64,000 nt of DNA from Pseudomonadota bacterium. GTDB lineage: Bacteria; Myxococcota_A; Polyangia; Polyangiales; Polyangiaceae. The DNA lies in the NCBI GenBank assembly GCA_023423895.1, contig JAFAER010000057.1, forward strand, positions 14,797-78,796, written 5' to 3'. How positions within the stretch are numbered: the stretch's first letter is position 1; every line of letters starts with the position of its first letter. Positions 33,933-42,454 of this stretch are shown one piece after another. A program made the translations under genes and the position numbers. The notes below the pieces were generated by a model, which saw only the letters and a program-made list of their open reading frames with translations, had not been told where the DNA came from and did not search any database.

Positions 33933-35306
33933 TCAGGGCAGCTCGTCGAGCTTCGGCCAGTCGCCTGCCCGCGCTGCCGACTTGTTCGGGACGGCTTCCA
34001 CGACGACGCGCTTCCCGCGGCGAAGGAATCGATCGACGGCGTCGACGAGATCGGTGCGCCGCACAGCCGAAAGGTCATGCAGCTCGGCCTGGATGCTGTT
34101 CGGGTCGTCATACCGCGCGACGAACGTCTGGAGCGCGTCCGCGCGACCCAGGATGTTCTCGAGATCGAGCGTCTGCGACGCGATCGCGTGGCTCTTCGCA
34201 GCGCCGAGACGGATGTCGAAGCTCGGATCCATGATCTGCTCAATTTCCCGTTCGAGCCGCTTCACGACCATCTCGGTGCTCGCGCCGCGAGCCAGCTCCG
34301 CATGGACGAAGAGGATGCTCGCCGAGTCCATCGAATCGACTCCCGCCCAGATGTGATGGAGGCTGTCGCGCAGCCAGTACTTCGTCCATCCACCGAGCAC
34401 CTTCGACGCGAGAACGAGCTCGTGCCACCCGCGCGCCCCGGCCGGGGGACCGAGCCAGGCGATGACGACTCCGGGAGCGTTCACGCCGGTCTGCATCTGG
34501 ACTCGAAGCTGTCGCTCCGCATTTCCCAGGTATGCCTCGGGTGCCGGCGGGATCGGACCTCCTGGGATCGCGTCGAACAACTCGTGGATGAGCGCCGCCG
34601 CCCGTCGGGGCTCGAATCCTCCAGCGACCACCAGCGTCGCGTTGTTCGGCTTGTAATACGAGGCGACGAACCGCTCGGCATCGACGAGTCTCAGGCGCTG
34701 AAGCTCGTCGGCGAATCCAACCGTCGGTGTCCCGTACGGCTCGTGTTCGAGCAGGACGTATTTCGCCACCGGCTCGAGGTTCGCGTACGGAACATTGTCG
34801 ATGCGCTGACGGCGCTCGTTCAGGACGACGGCCCTCTCGGCAGCGAAGGCCGCCTCATCGACGCCCTCCAGTGGCCGTGCCATGCGTGCTGCCTCGACGA
34901 ACAGCGCGGTCGGCAGCTCCTCCGACGGGACAGACTCGAAGTAACAGGTCGCGTCGGTCCACGTCGTCGCATTGTGCGTCGCGCTTCCCGATTGCTCGAG
35001 GAGAGAGAAGGCGTCGAGCGCTCGGTCGGGCTTCGCCCTGAACGTGAGATGTTCGACGAGGTGGGCGAGCCCCGACCGGCCGCGCGGATCGTGCTTCGAG
35101 CCGACCTCGTACCGCACGTTCACGGCGACGCTGCGGAACGACGGGTCCGGATGCAGGACGACGTCGAGCCCATTGGCGAGGCTGAAGCGCTGCGATGCGA
35201 GTGATGCCCGGATGAAGACCGGCGTTCCGGTCGACCCGCCGCACGCCACCGTGGATACGACGAGAACGACCAGCGCGAGAAGAAGGGCGCTCGACGGCCG
35301 GCTCAT
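33933..35306 (-). CDS. M16-family zinc metallopeptidase lipoprotein (catalytic partner)
   Basis: This 457-residue protein starts at 35306. The signal peptide ends in STVACGG, a lipobox. The inverted zinc motif HLVEH lies at 82-86 in SGLAHLVEHLTFR. The expected third ligand fits E164 in ERAVVLNERRQ, 78 residues further on. The C-terminal M16 domain follows (VVIAWLGPPAGARGW, SKVLGGWTKYWLRDSLHHIW). These enzymes cleave peptides in an enclosed chamber formed by two subunits, here predicted in the periplasm or at the outer membrane. The adjacent inactive homologue probably supplies the other half. The gene begins 90 bp after the end of cassette 2 on the same strand. Confidence 0.92.
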   Translation of the reverse strand: MSRPSSALLLALVVLVVSTVACGGSTGTPVFIRASLASQRFSLANGLDVVLHPDPSFRSVAVNVRYEVGSKHDPRGRSGLAHLVEHLTFRAKPDRALDAFSLLEQSGSATHNATTWTDATCYFESVPSEELPTALFVEAARMARPLEGVDEAAFAAERAVVLNERRQRIDNVPYANLEPVAKYVLLEHEPYGTPTVGFADELQRLRLVDAERFVASYYKPNNATLVVAGGFEPRRAAALIHELFDAIPGGPIPPAPEAYLGNAERQLRVQMQTGVNAPGVVIAWLGPPAGARGWHELVLASKVLGGWTKYWLRDSLHHIWAGVDSMDSASILFVHAELARGASTEMVVKRLEREIEQIMDPSFDIRLGAAKSHAIASQTLDLENILGRADALQTFVARYDDPNSIQAELHDLSAVRRTDLVDAVDRFLRRGKRVVVEAVPNKSAARAGDWPKLDELP

Positions 35307-35396
35307 GGTGGTCCGCTATACCGCAACCGAAGGCGCAATCCACGTTCTTGTCGGTGCTCACCCTTGATGACACGGAGCCTGATGACGGACGGTGCG

Positions 35397-37160
35397 TCAG
35401 TGGACCTCGACGGCGAACGGCGTGGTTGGGCGGCTCCCTGCGCCGGCCGGGTAGCCGTAGCTCGCGGCGTCGTCGATTCCCCATACGTAGACCTGGAACG
35501 GGCCGTCGCTCGAGGCTTCGTGTCGGCCGTAGGCGCACGAGCCTGACGCCGTCGCGACCGGCTTGCCGCCTTTCGTGATCTCGACCCACGTGTACTCGAG
35601 CGCGCCGTCGGCGCCGAGCGGCTGCCAGCCCGAGAGCACACCGGCGCATTCGAGCTGCACGTCGTGAAACCCGGTCGCGTCCTTGCGGCGGATCACGGTC
35701 AGCGAGGTGTCGCGGTACGTGTGATCGACGTAGAAGACGTAGTGATCGAGGAACTGCTCGTCGGGCACGACGTTGACGAACTCGGGATCCCCGAGCGTCC
35801 GGTACACCATGGAGCCCGTCATGTACTGCGCGAGGTAGAACGGGTAGTCGGCCCCCTGGCTCGTGACGGTGAACGGAGTGTCGCTGCTCAGGAACACGAG
35901 CTGTCCGCTCGCGAGGGTCTCGGGCGCGCCCTCCGGCCTCGAGGGGTACCAGGTGAGCATCGTTCCGTCGCGTGCGCCGACCACGCGCCAGAGGACCGTC
36001 TCGGGAAGCGGTCGCCCGTCCGCAGCTCGACGCCGCGTCTGGTACGGCACCGCAGAATAGCTGCTCCCCCACTGCTTCAGCGGCGGGATCTGCTGATGGA
36101 GCGTGTCGCAAGCGGCGACGTTCTGCGGGATGTACGAGCAGACGGTCCCGCCGAAGAGCGCCACCGGGTGTGTCGCCTCGATCGGCGTCCCCGCGAGGCT
36201 CGTCGGTTGACGCAGCTCGAGGACCTGACCGCGCGAGAGCGTCCACGTCGCCAGTGAGCCGGCGACGACGCCCTCCATGCTGCCGCTGGCGCGGATGTCG
36301 ACCTTCGGCCGCATGCGCACGACGGTGTCGTCTTCCTGCGCGACGATCTGCACCGTCGGATGCTCGAGGCTCGGATCGAAGCCGTCGACGAGCACGTATT
36401 GCGTTCCCCACGACGACGTCGGCAAGAGGAGCGTCGCGGTCGGCACGTGGCTGTCCGCACCGCCATACGGATAGATCGAATACGCAGACACGGGGACGTC
36501 GGTCTCGAGCTGGAACGCCTTGTAGATGCTGGTCTCGTGCTCTTTGACGGCGACGCCGAAGTGGGCTGTCTCGATGCCGAGTGGGCAGCGGATCGACCGG
36601 GAGACGATGCCTCCGGTGGGGCCCTGCGACAGGAACACGATGCCGACCTCACCCGGAGGGATGGGGCCGTCGATGCGCTCGTAGCGAACGGTCGTCGACG
36701 TCGAGATCGCCCGGTAGATGCTGTTCGAGACATCCAGCGCGTCGGGGCCGAAGCGGGCGGTGACGGTCGCCGGTTTGTCCCACGTGTTGGCGATGAAGGC
36801 AGCGAAACACGACGCATCGAAGTCGCTCTGGACATCCGGAGGCGTCGTCCAGAACGAGCAGCCGATCGAGCCCTGCGATTGCGCTGCGGCCTCGCACGCC
36901 GTGACGCACTTGCCGGCGGCGCACCCGAGACCGTCGCCACACGTCTCGACGACGTTCCCGGAACACCCGTCGACGATCGCATGCAGGTCGCGCGAGCAGC
37001 GAAGACCCTCGCACGATTCGGGTGCGACGTCGGGGCCGCTGTCATTGCCGGGGAGCTCGGCCTGCGGCTCCTCGAAGCCTCGCTCCTCGCTCGTGCACGA
37101 GGCGAAGCTCACCACGAGAATGACACCGGCGGCGAGCACGGTCGAAGCGGATCTCTTCAT
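35397..37160 (-). CDS. IgGFc-binding-type surface lipoprotein (cassette 2, gene 5)
   Basis: This 587-residue protein starts at the ATG at 37160 behind GGAGAAGG, 26 bp after the RCC1 gene stop. The signal peptide ends in VSFASC (Cys22). The Cys-rich module begins at C50 (CEGLRCSRDLH) and includes CGDGLGCAAGKC and GSIGCSFWTTPPD. The IgGFc-binding-type region follows, with AYSIYPYGG, PTATLLLPTSSWG and DQQ-like segments such as CDTLHQQIPPLKQWGSSY. The C-terminus, YVWGIDDAASYGYPAGAGS, matches the other two paralogues. It lacks the terminator seen before its cassette 1 counterpart, so cotranscription with the RCC1 gene is likely. Surface recognition is inferred. Confidence 0.88.
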   Translation of the reverse strand: MKRSASTVLAAGVILVVSFASCTSEERGFEEPQAELPGNDSGPDVAPESCEGLRCSRDLHAIVDGCSGNVVETCGDGLGCAAGKCVTACEAAAQSQGSIGCSFWTTPPDVQSDFDASCFAAFIANTWDKPATVTARFGPDALDVSNSIYRAISTSTTVRYERIDGPIPPGEVGIVFLSQGPTGGIVSRSIRCPLGIETAHFGVAVKEHETSIYKAFQLETDVPVSAYSIYPYGGADSHVPTATLLLPTSSWGTQYVLVDGFDPSLEHPTVQIVAQEDDTVVRMRPKVDIRASGSMEGVVAGSLATWTLSRGQVLELRQPTSLAGTPIEATHPVALFGGTVCSYIPQNVAACDTLHQQIPPLKQWGSSYSAVPYQTRRRAADGRPLPETVLWRVVGARDGTMLTWYPSRPEGAPETLASGQLVFLSSDTPFTVTSQGADYPFYLAQYMTGSMVYRTLGDPEFVNVVPDEQFLDHYVFYVDHTYRDTSLTVIRRKDATGFHDVQLECAGVLSGWQPLGADGALEYTWVEITKGGKPVATASGSCAYGRHEASSDGPFQVYVWGIDDAASYGYPAGAGSRPTTPFAVEVH

Positions 37161-37186
37161 CACCTTCTCCGTCGTCGAGCTGGAGG

Positions 37187-38434
37187 TCACTCGAAGACGA
37201 CCGGCGCCGGCTTCGGGTGTCGATCGTGGTCGCTCGAGCCTCGACCGAGCTGTCCTTGCTGGTTGCCGCCCCAGCACGACACGGCACCGTTCTTCGTCAG
37301 AGCGCAGCTCGAACGGAGGCCGACCGCCACCGAGACGACGTCGGCGAGCGCGTCGACCTTCGTCGGCACGTAGACGCCGATGGGCCGCGTCTGACCGAGC
37401 TCACCGAGCTCGTTGTTCCCGCCCCAGCAGTACACCGCGCCGTTCGTCATTCGCGCGCACGAATGCGAGCTCGATGCGGCGAGCTGTTGTGGCCACGCGC
37501 TCGACGGGAACGCCACGAGGGCAGGACCGAGCTCCCTCCGGATGACCCCGGTGCCGAGGAGGACGCCGTCACCCCAGCAATGAACGTCCCCCGCGGTCCC
37601 GAGCGTGCACACGTGCCGTGGCGACGCGACGACATCGGCGACGGGCGGAAGCCCGGGCACGACGTCGGGTGTGTGGTCCACCGTGCTCGTGCCCCGTCCG
37701 AGCGTCCGCACGTCGGATCCCCAGGAGCGCAGCACGCCGGTGGACGAAACGACGAACGCAGCGGCCTGCGCGACCGACGCCCGCGACGCCTTCTCGCCGC
37801 CGATCTCGATCGTACGACGGCCGGTGCCGAGATCGATGCTGTCGCCCCAGCACACGAGCGCATCATCCCCGTCGATCGCACACGAGACATCGACGCCGGG
37901 CACGGCGCGCCTCGCGATCTTCACCTCGTTGACCCTCTCGATCGAGCGGCGCCGCGGTCCCCAGCAGTCGAGGCCTCCGTCGACGAGCACCGCGCACGTC
38001 TCGTCGGGGCCGGCGTGGATCGACGCAGCCGCGGAGATCCCCTCGACCGCGACCGGGACTCCGATGTTCGCTTTCTCGCCGAGCATCGCAGGATCGCCCC
38101 AGCAGCGAACGGTGCCTCCGGCGACGAGTGCGCAGTAGTGCTCGCGACCTGCGGTGAGCGCAACGACGCAGGGTTCCGCGTCGCACTCGACGGATGCCGC
38201 CGACCCGTCGTACGGCTCGCGCGCGTCGGCCACGCCGCCGTCCGTGTCGACCCCGGGAGGAGGCAGCGACGCTTCGGGCGATGCATCAGGAGGCGGTTCG
38301 AGCGGCGGTCGCCCGCGCGATGGGTCTTCGCCACACGCGAAGGAGAGCAGCGTCATCGAGGCGCCGAGAAGCATCGAGGCCCAGAACGTTCGTGCTGGCA
38401 ACGCACGGGCGAGGTGTTGCGTCGACGGACTCAT
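37187..38434 (-). CDS. RCC1 seven-bladed propeller lipoprotein (cassette 2, gene 4)
   Basis: This 415-residue protein starts at an ATG overlapping the upstream stop (ATGA). The signal peptide ends in LLSFACG. After a Pro/Asp/Glu linker the motif CDAEPC leads into seven RCC1-type repeats. These include CALVAGGTVRCWG, CAVLVDGGLDCWG and CAIDGDDALVCWG. Blade 4, VVSSTGVLRSWG, lacks both cysteines exactly as in cassettes 1 and 3. The last two blades are the most canonical (CWGGNNELGELG, CWGGNQQGQLGRG). The protein is probably displayed on the surface with the two WGS/DVW propellers encoded upstream. Confidence 0.9.
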   Translation of the reverse strand: MSPSTQHLARALPARTFWASMLLGASMTLLSFACGEDPSRGRPPLEPPPDASPEASLPPPGVDTDGGVADAREPYDGSAASVECDAEPCVVALTAGREHYCALVAGGTVRCWGDPAMLGEKANIGVPVAVEGISAAASIHAGPDETCAVLVDGGLDCWGPRRRSIERVNEVKIARRAVPGVDVSCAIDGDDALVCWGDSIDLGTGRRTIEIGGEKASRASVAQAAAFVVSSTGVLRSWGSDVRTLGRGTSTVDHTPDVVPGLPPVADVVASPRHVCTLGTAGDVHCWGDGVLLGTGVIRRELGPALVAFPSSAWPQQLAASSSHSCARMTNGAVYCWGGNNELGELGQTRPIGVYVPTKVDALADVVSVAVGLRSSCALTKNGAVSCWGGNQQGQLGRGSSDHDRHPKPAPVVFE

Positions 38435-39738
38435 GGTGCCTCCGAGCGGACCATCGCGATGTCGCGTCCGACGATCCACATCTCACGCTCGCCGGACGAC
38501 GTCGTGGTCGCCGCGATCGCATGCAGCTCCTTCAAGAGGAGCTTGTTGTCGACCGAGACGCGCACGAGGTTCCAGGTCGTGCCGTCCCAGTGACGGACGA
38601 GCCCGGGCGAGCCGACCATCCATACGTCGTCGGAGGTGCTCGCCCACAACCGTTCGGGTCGGCCGTACGTGATCGCCCGCTCCAGCGATCGGACGTAGTC
38701 GCCTGCATCGACGGCGATGCTCGCGTCGAGGGTCCCGGCGTTTGCCGGAGCGACGCGCACGACGCCGGCGAAGTTGTTCTGGACCACGTGCGCGAGCTGC
38801 GTCCCGTCGGTCGCGCCCGTGCCGGCGACGAGGATCGCGGAGGTCGAGGGGTTCAGCTCCGGCGCGTGCACCTCGATCCGATCCCAGCTCGGCGATCCGC
38901 CGTCCGATGGATCGCCGTCGCCGCGCCACCGGAGGAGGACGATGGTGGATCGGAAGGAGCCGCCGCACTGACCGTCGGGGCAGTCGACGTTCTCCATGCC
39001 GCCGATCCAGAGGTCTCCGTTCGTTGCCCAGACGTCGCCGTGGATCCGCACGCGTCCCGGAATCGGCTCGGGCATGTCGACCTGCTCGAACACGGGAGAG
39101 CTCCCGCTCGACCTGCCGCGGTAGCGGAACACGCTGCGCGGGGTGATCGCCCACACGTCCGTCGATGAGGTGCCCCACACGCGCAAGACGACCGTTGCGT
39201 CGTCGAAGGGGACGGCCTCGAACGTCGTCTTCGAGCCGCTCTTCGTCCCGTGCAGCAGGACTCCGCGCTCGCCGCCGATCCACAGCTCACCGTCGCCGAC
39301 GCCCCAGATCGAGAGGAGCGGGCTTCCTGCGTCGAACGCGATGCGCCACGCGCCGTTCGTCCACTCGAGCACGTGCCCCGTGATCGTGACCGCCCACGCC
39401 GTTCGATCGGGGAAGACCCAGACGTCGCGCACGTCCAGCGCCGGCATGTCCGGGTCGAGAACGCCGGCCTCGATGAGCTCCTCGGTCGGAAGCACGGTAC
39501 GGCACCAGCCATCGGCGCTGCACTTCGGCTTCGCATCGCCATCGAGCGCAGCATCCACCGACCCGTCGGATGCGGAAGCATCCCCTTCGCCGTCCGTCGG
39601 ATCCGCATCTCGTGAGCCGGAGTCGATCTCTTCGTCGTCCTTCGGTCGTTCGTCGCCAGCAGCACAGCCACCGAGGCTTCGCGCCCCGAGCGCGATCATG
39701 CTGACGACGCCGAGCACGAGACGCCAACCGCGTGTCAC
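38431..39738 (-). CDS. WGS/DVW seven-bladed propeller lipoprotein B (cassette 2, gene 3)
   Basis: This 435-residue protein starts at a GTG at 39738, overlapping the previous stop as GTGA, with GGAGGGAG just upstream. The signal peptide ends in RSLGGC. A Ser/Asp/Ala linker is followed by CSADGWC. Seven repeat units can be traced, but several are eroded: VWVFPDRTAWAVT, IWGVGDGELWIGG, VWGTSSTDVWAIT, DVWATNGDLWIGG, an insert-bearing unit near 265-300, LWASTSDDVWMVG and a last unit ending EMWIVGRDIAMV. An extra Cys pair (CPDGQC) lies in blade 4. It is the divergent member of the pair, as in the other cassettes. Function unknown. Confidence 0.85.
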   Translation of the reverse strand: MTRGWRLVLGVVSMIALGARSLGGCAAGDERPKDDEEIDSGSRDADPTDGEGDASASDGSVDAALDGDAKPKCSADGWCRTVLPTEELIEAGVLDPDMPALDVRDVWVFPDRTAWAVTITGHVLEWTNGAWRIAFDAGSPLLSIWGVGDGELWIGGERGVLLHGTKSGSKTTFEAVPFDDATVVLRVWGTSSTDVWAITPRSVFRYRGRSSGSSPVFEQVDMPEPIPGRVRIHGDVWATNGDLWIGGMENVDCPDGQCGGSFRSTIVLLRWRGDGDPSDGGSPSWDRIEVHAPELNPSTSAILVAGTGATDGTQLAHVVQNNFAGVVRVAPANAGTLDASIAVDAGDYVRSLERAITYGRPERLWASTSDDVWMVGSPGLVRHWDGTTWNLVRVSVDNKLLLKELHAIAATTTSSGEREMWIVGRDIAMVRSEAP

Positions 39739-40922
39739 AGCTCCCTCCGACTGTTCTTGGTCCGATGCAGGAGCACATCGTCACCGACGACCCAGACGTC
39801 GTCGGGCCCCGCGCCCCAGATGCCGTAGAGGTTCGGCAGTGGATCGATCCCGAGCTCCAGGTCGACGACCTTCCACGCCGTGCCGTCGTAGTGCACCGCG
39901 ATGCCGTGCTCGCCGACCGCCCAGATGTCGGACGGGCCCGAGCCCCAGATCGCGTGCAGGTTCGCCTTCGTCGGGCTCTCGACGAAGTGGAAGCTGTCCG
40001 ATGCGCTCGTGTGGTGGCGGATCGTCCCGTCCTGCCCCACCGCCCACACGTCGCCCCGACCTGCGCCCCACACCGCGGTGAGGTCCGCGCTCGTCCGCGA
40101 GTTGTGCTGCACCCACGTTCCGCTCGCGGGTCGGTAGGTGAACGCCTGGCCTCCGTAGCCGACCGCCCAGATGTCGTCGCGCGCCGAGCCCCAGAGCGCG
40201 CGGAGCGACGGCTGGATGCTCCAGCCATGCGCGTCCTCGGCGGGGACCGTCTGCCAGACCGTCTCGCCGCTGAAGATCGTCGTCTTCGTCCAGATGCTGC
40301 CCGGTTCGCCGAAGCGTTGGCTGGCCGTGCCGACGAGCCACACGTCCTCGGCGCTGCTTCCCCAGATCGACCACACGCGGCCGAAGTTCTGGGCCCACTC
40401 GTTCCACGTGCTGCCCGTGACGATGTCCCACGAGACGCCGCCGTCGACCTCGTCACGTGCATGCCTCGGCACGCGCGATGAAGTGACCCAGACATCACCC
40501 GGCCCCCTGCCCCAGACGCCGTAGAAGATCTCGTCGGTGCCGGAGGGCACGACCTGGAACGTCGAGCCGTCACCATGGAGGATGGTGCCTCGCGTACCGA
40601 CGGCCCAGACGTCGTTCGCGGACGAGCCCCAGATGGCATTGAGCGTCACCAGCGGTGGGATCGGCGCGGCGACCGGACAGAACGCGATCTGCGAGCAGTC
40701 GATGGGCGCAGGCGACGCATCGGCATCGCCATCGACTCCGGCCTCCTCCGGACCGCCTTCTCCTTCGAGGCCTGGCAGCGGGTGCGTCGCGTCCGGTTCG
40801 TCGTTCGTCCCTGGCTCGCTCTCCGCGCACGCAGCAACGGAGAGCCCCGAGACGGCGACCGCCGCTCCGGCCGCGAGCACGAGCCCGCGCCGGAAGGAGA
40901 CGAGGGCAAGCAGCGGCCTCAC
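39735..40922 (-). CDS. WGS/DVW seven-bladed propeller lipoprotein A (cassette 2, gene 2)
   Basis: This 395-residue protein starts at a GTG at 40922 within GTGA, overlapping the upstream stop, behind GGAGAG. The signal peptide ends in LSVAAC. A Gly/Glu/Asp-rich linker and CSQIAFC precede seven regular repeats: IWGSSANDVWAVG, VWGRGPGDVWVTS, IWGSSAEDVWLVG, LWGSARDDIWAVG, VWGAGRGDVWAVG, IWGSGPSDIWAVG and IWGAGPDDVWVVG. The regular seven-fold repeat is consistent with a closed beta-propeller. The protein is predicted on the outer membrane or cell surface. It is closest in style to the gene at 15912 and the gene at 62319. Confidence 0.87.
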   Translation of the reverse strand: MRPLLALVSFRRGLVLAAGAAVAVSGLSVAACAESEPGTNDEPDATHPLPGLEGEGGPEEAGVDGDADASPAPIDCSQIAFCPVAAPIPPLVTLNAIWGSSANDVWAVGTRGTILHGDGSTFQVVPSGTDEIFYGVWGRGPGDVWVTSSRVPRHARDEVDGGVSWDIVTGSTWNEWAQNFGRVWSIWGSSAEDVWLVGTASQRFGEPGSIWTKTTIFSGETVWQTVPAEDAHGWSIQPSLRALWGSARDDIWAVGYGGQAFTYRPASGTWVQHNSRTSADLTAVWGAGRGDVWAVGQDGTIRHHTSASDSFHFVESPTKANLHAIWGSGPSDIWAVGEHGIAVHYDGTAWKVVDLELGIDPLPNLYGIWGAGPDDVWVVGDDVLLHRTKNSRREL

Positions 40923-42142
40923 TTGGTCTCTCCGGGCTCGCACTCGCGCATCACGCAGGCGCCGTTGACGCAGGGCTGTCCGGGAGCGCACGCGTGGCCG
41001 CACGCACCGCAGCTACGAGGATCTTTCGAGAGCTCGGTCTCGCAGCCGTCGTCGAGGCGATCGTTGCAGTCCGCAAATCCCGCTCTGCATGTGTAGCCGC
41101 AATGGCCGCGGCGGCAGGTCGTATCGCCCTTCTCTACGTTCTCGAGGACACGGACGGGATCCGGACAGCCGAAACCGCACGAGCCACAGTTGGTCGGATC
41201 GTTCTCGAGGTCCTTGCAGCTCCGGTTGTCGCAGAGCGTCTGGCCCGCCTTACACCAGCAATCGATGCTCTCGAGGGCAAGGCATTGCGTTCCAGGACTG
41301 CACTTCTTCCCGCACGCCCCGCAGTTGTTCGGGTCGAGGCGTCCGTGCTCGTCGAACGCCAGCAGGTTGACCTCGCAGCCGTCGTCGAGCTTCCCGTTGC
41401 AGTCGTTCCACTCGGTGTCGCGAGTGTCACATTTCAGCTCACCGCACACGCCGCCTACGCAGCCTCGATACATGTGTGGTGGAACCGCGCCGGCGTCCGC
41501 GTCGTCGGTGCAGACGACGCCGCAGTCACCGCAGTTGCGGTCGTCGGCGTCCGGGTTCACGCACGCCCCTCCACACTCGATCCGCCCCGGAGGGCAGCCG
41601 CAGCTCCCTTGGCGGCACTGGACGCCCGGCGCACACGCGTGTCCGCAGGCCCCGCAGTTGTTCGGGTCGCTCACGACGTTCGCTTCGCAGCCGTCGTCGA
41701 TCACGCCGTTGCAATCGAGGAACCCCGGTCGGCAGAGCGCCTCGCACTCGCCGTTCACGCAGGACATGTACATGTGGAGCGCGTCGGGGACGTCTCCGCA
41801 TGCGTTTCCGCACGCGCCGCAGTGGTCGAGACTCTTCGAGAGGTCGGTCGCGCAGCGAAACTCCGGAAGCACTCCACGGTCCGGGCACGTCGCCAGAGGC
41901 ACGGGGCACTCCAGCGAGATGCACATCAGGAGCGTCTCGTCGGGCGGAAGGGAAACATCTTCCCCAACCGCGCCGTCGGCGACGGCGAGCACGCCGGGGT
42001 CCGGGCTACCGCCGTCGGCGGCTTCGACTTCCCGACGATCGCCCGCGCACGCGAACACGACGAGCGTACAAGCTGCTGCCGCGCCGAAGAGCCCCGCGCG
42101 AGGCGCGAGAACGCGTAGCACGCGCATCAGACGTTCTGTCAC
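40919..42142 (-). CDS. Cys-rich CGACGNxC-repeat lipoprotein (cassette 2, gene 1)
   Basis: This 407-residue protein probably starts at a GTG at 42142, which lies about seven bases after GAGGGG; an ATG at 42160 is in frame but lacks such a sequence. The signal peptide ends in LVVFACAG. The body repeats CGACGNACG-type units separated by DCNGVIDDGCEANV-like spacers, such as NNCGACGHACAPG, NCGDCGVVC and SCGACGHACAPG. Like its counterpart at 17123, it ends in a CVNGACVMRECE-type segment. The disulfide-rich repeats suggest a rigid extracellular rod or adhesin. A 312-bp gap before the gene (42143-42454) must hold the promoter of cassette 2. Confidence 0.87.
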   Translation of the reverse strand: MTERLMRVLRVLAPRAGLFGAAAACTLVVFACAGDRREVEAADGGSPDPGVLAVADGAVGEDVSLPPDETLLMCISLECPVPLATCPDRGVLPEFRCATDLSKSLDHCGACGNACGDVPDALHMYMSCVNGECEALCRPGFLDCNGVIDDGCEANVVSDPNNCGACGHACAPGVQCRQGSCGCPPGRIECGGACVNPDADDRNCGDCGVVCTDDADAGAVPPHMYRGCVGGVCGELKCDTRDTEWNDCNGKLDDGCEVNLLAFDEHGRLDPNNCGACGKKCSPGTQCLALESIDCWCKAGQTLCDNRSCKDLENDPTNCGSCGFGCPDPVRVLENVEKGDTTCRRGHCGYTCRAGFADCNDRLDDGCETELSKDPRSCGACGHACAPGQPCVNGACVMRECEPGETK

Positions 42143-42454
42143 AGGACACCCCTCTCGCATGCGGGGCGGATCTCCGCCGGCACGTGGACGCCGCCACGCG
42201 GAATGCCTGATCCCGGCAACGCCACGGATTGATCAGGTCAATCGCGGAATTCGATCGAAGCCGAACGACGCTCGAGCGCGTCGGCCTCGACCTGATGCGA
42301 TGCGTTCGACGCGGCGCGTGCCGATGTCCCCAGCGCGGCGGCGGCAGCCGGAGCCGTTTCTATCGCCGCGATCTCCGGTGCGAGGCCGAGATCGCGGCGG
42401 ACGAATGATGGACGTTCGCGCGCGCGGCACTCGCCACGGCGCGAGCGTCCCACG
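42143..42454. other. intergenic region upstream of cassette 2
   Basis: This gap lies between the collagen-like gene and cassette 2, both on the minus strand. I find no clear -35/-10, sigma54 element, or terminator in it, only shadow frames. A cassette 2 promoter is expected here from the gene layout. Confidence 0.4.

Noticed and set aside
34855..36411. Minus-strand frame of about 500 codons overlapping the M16 and IgGFc genes
   Set aside because: It lies in another frame across two well-supported genes and lacks any recognisable domain.
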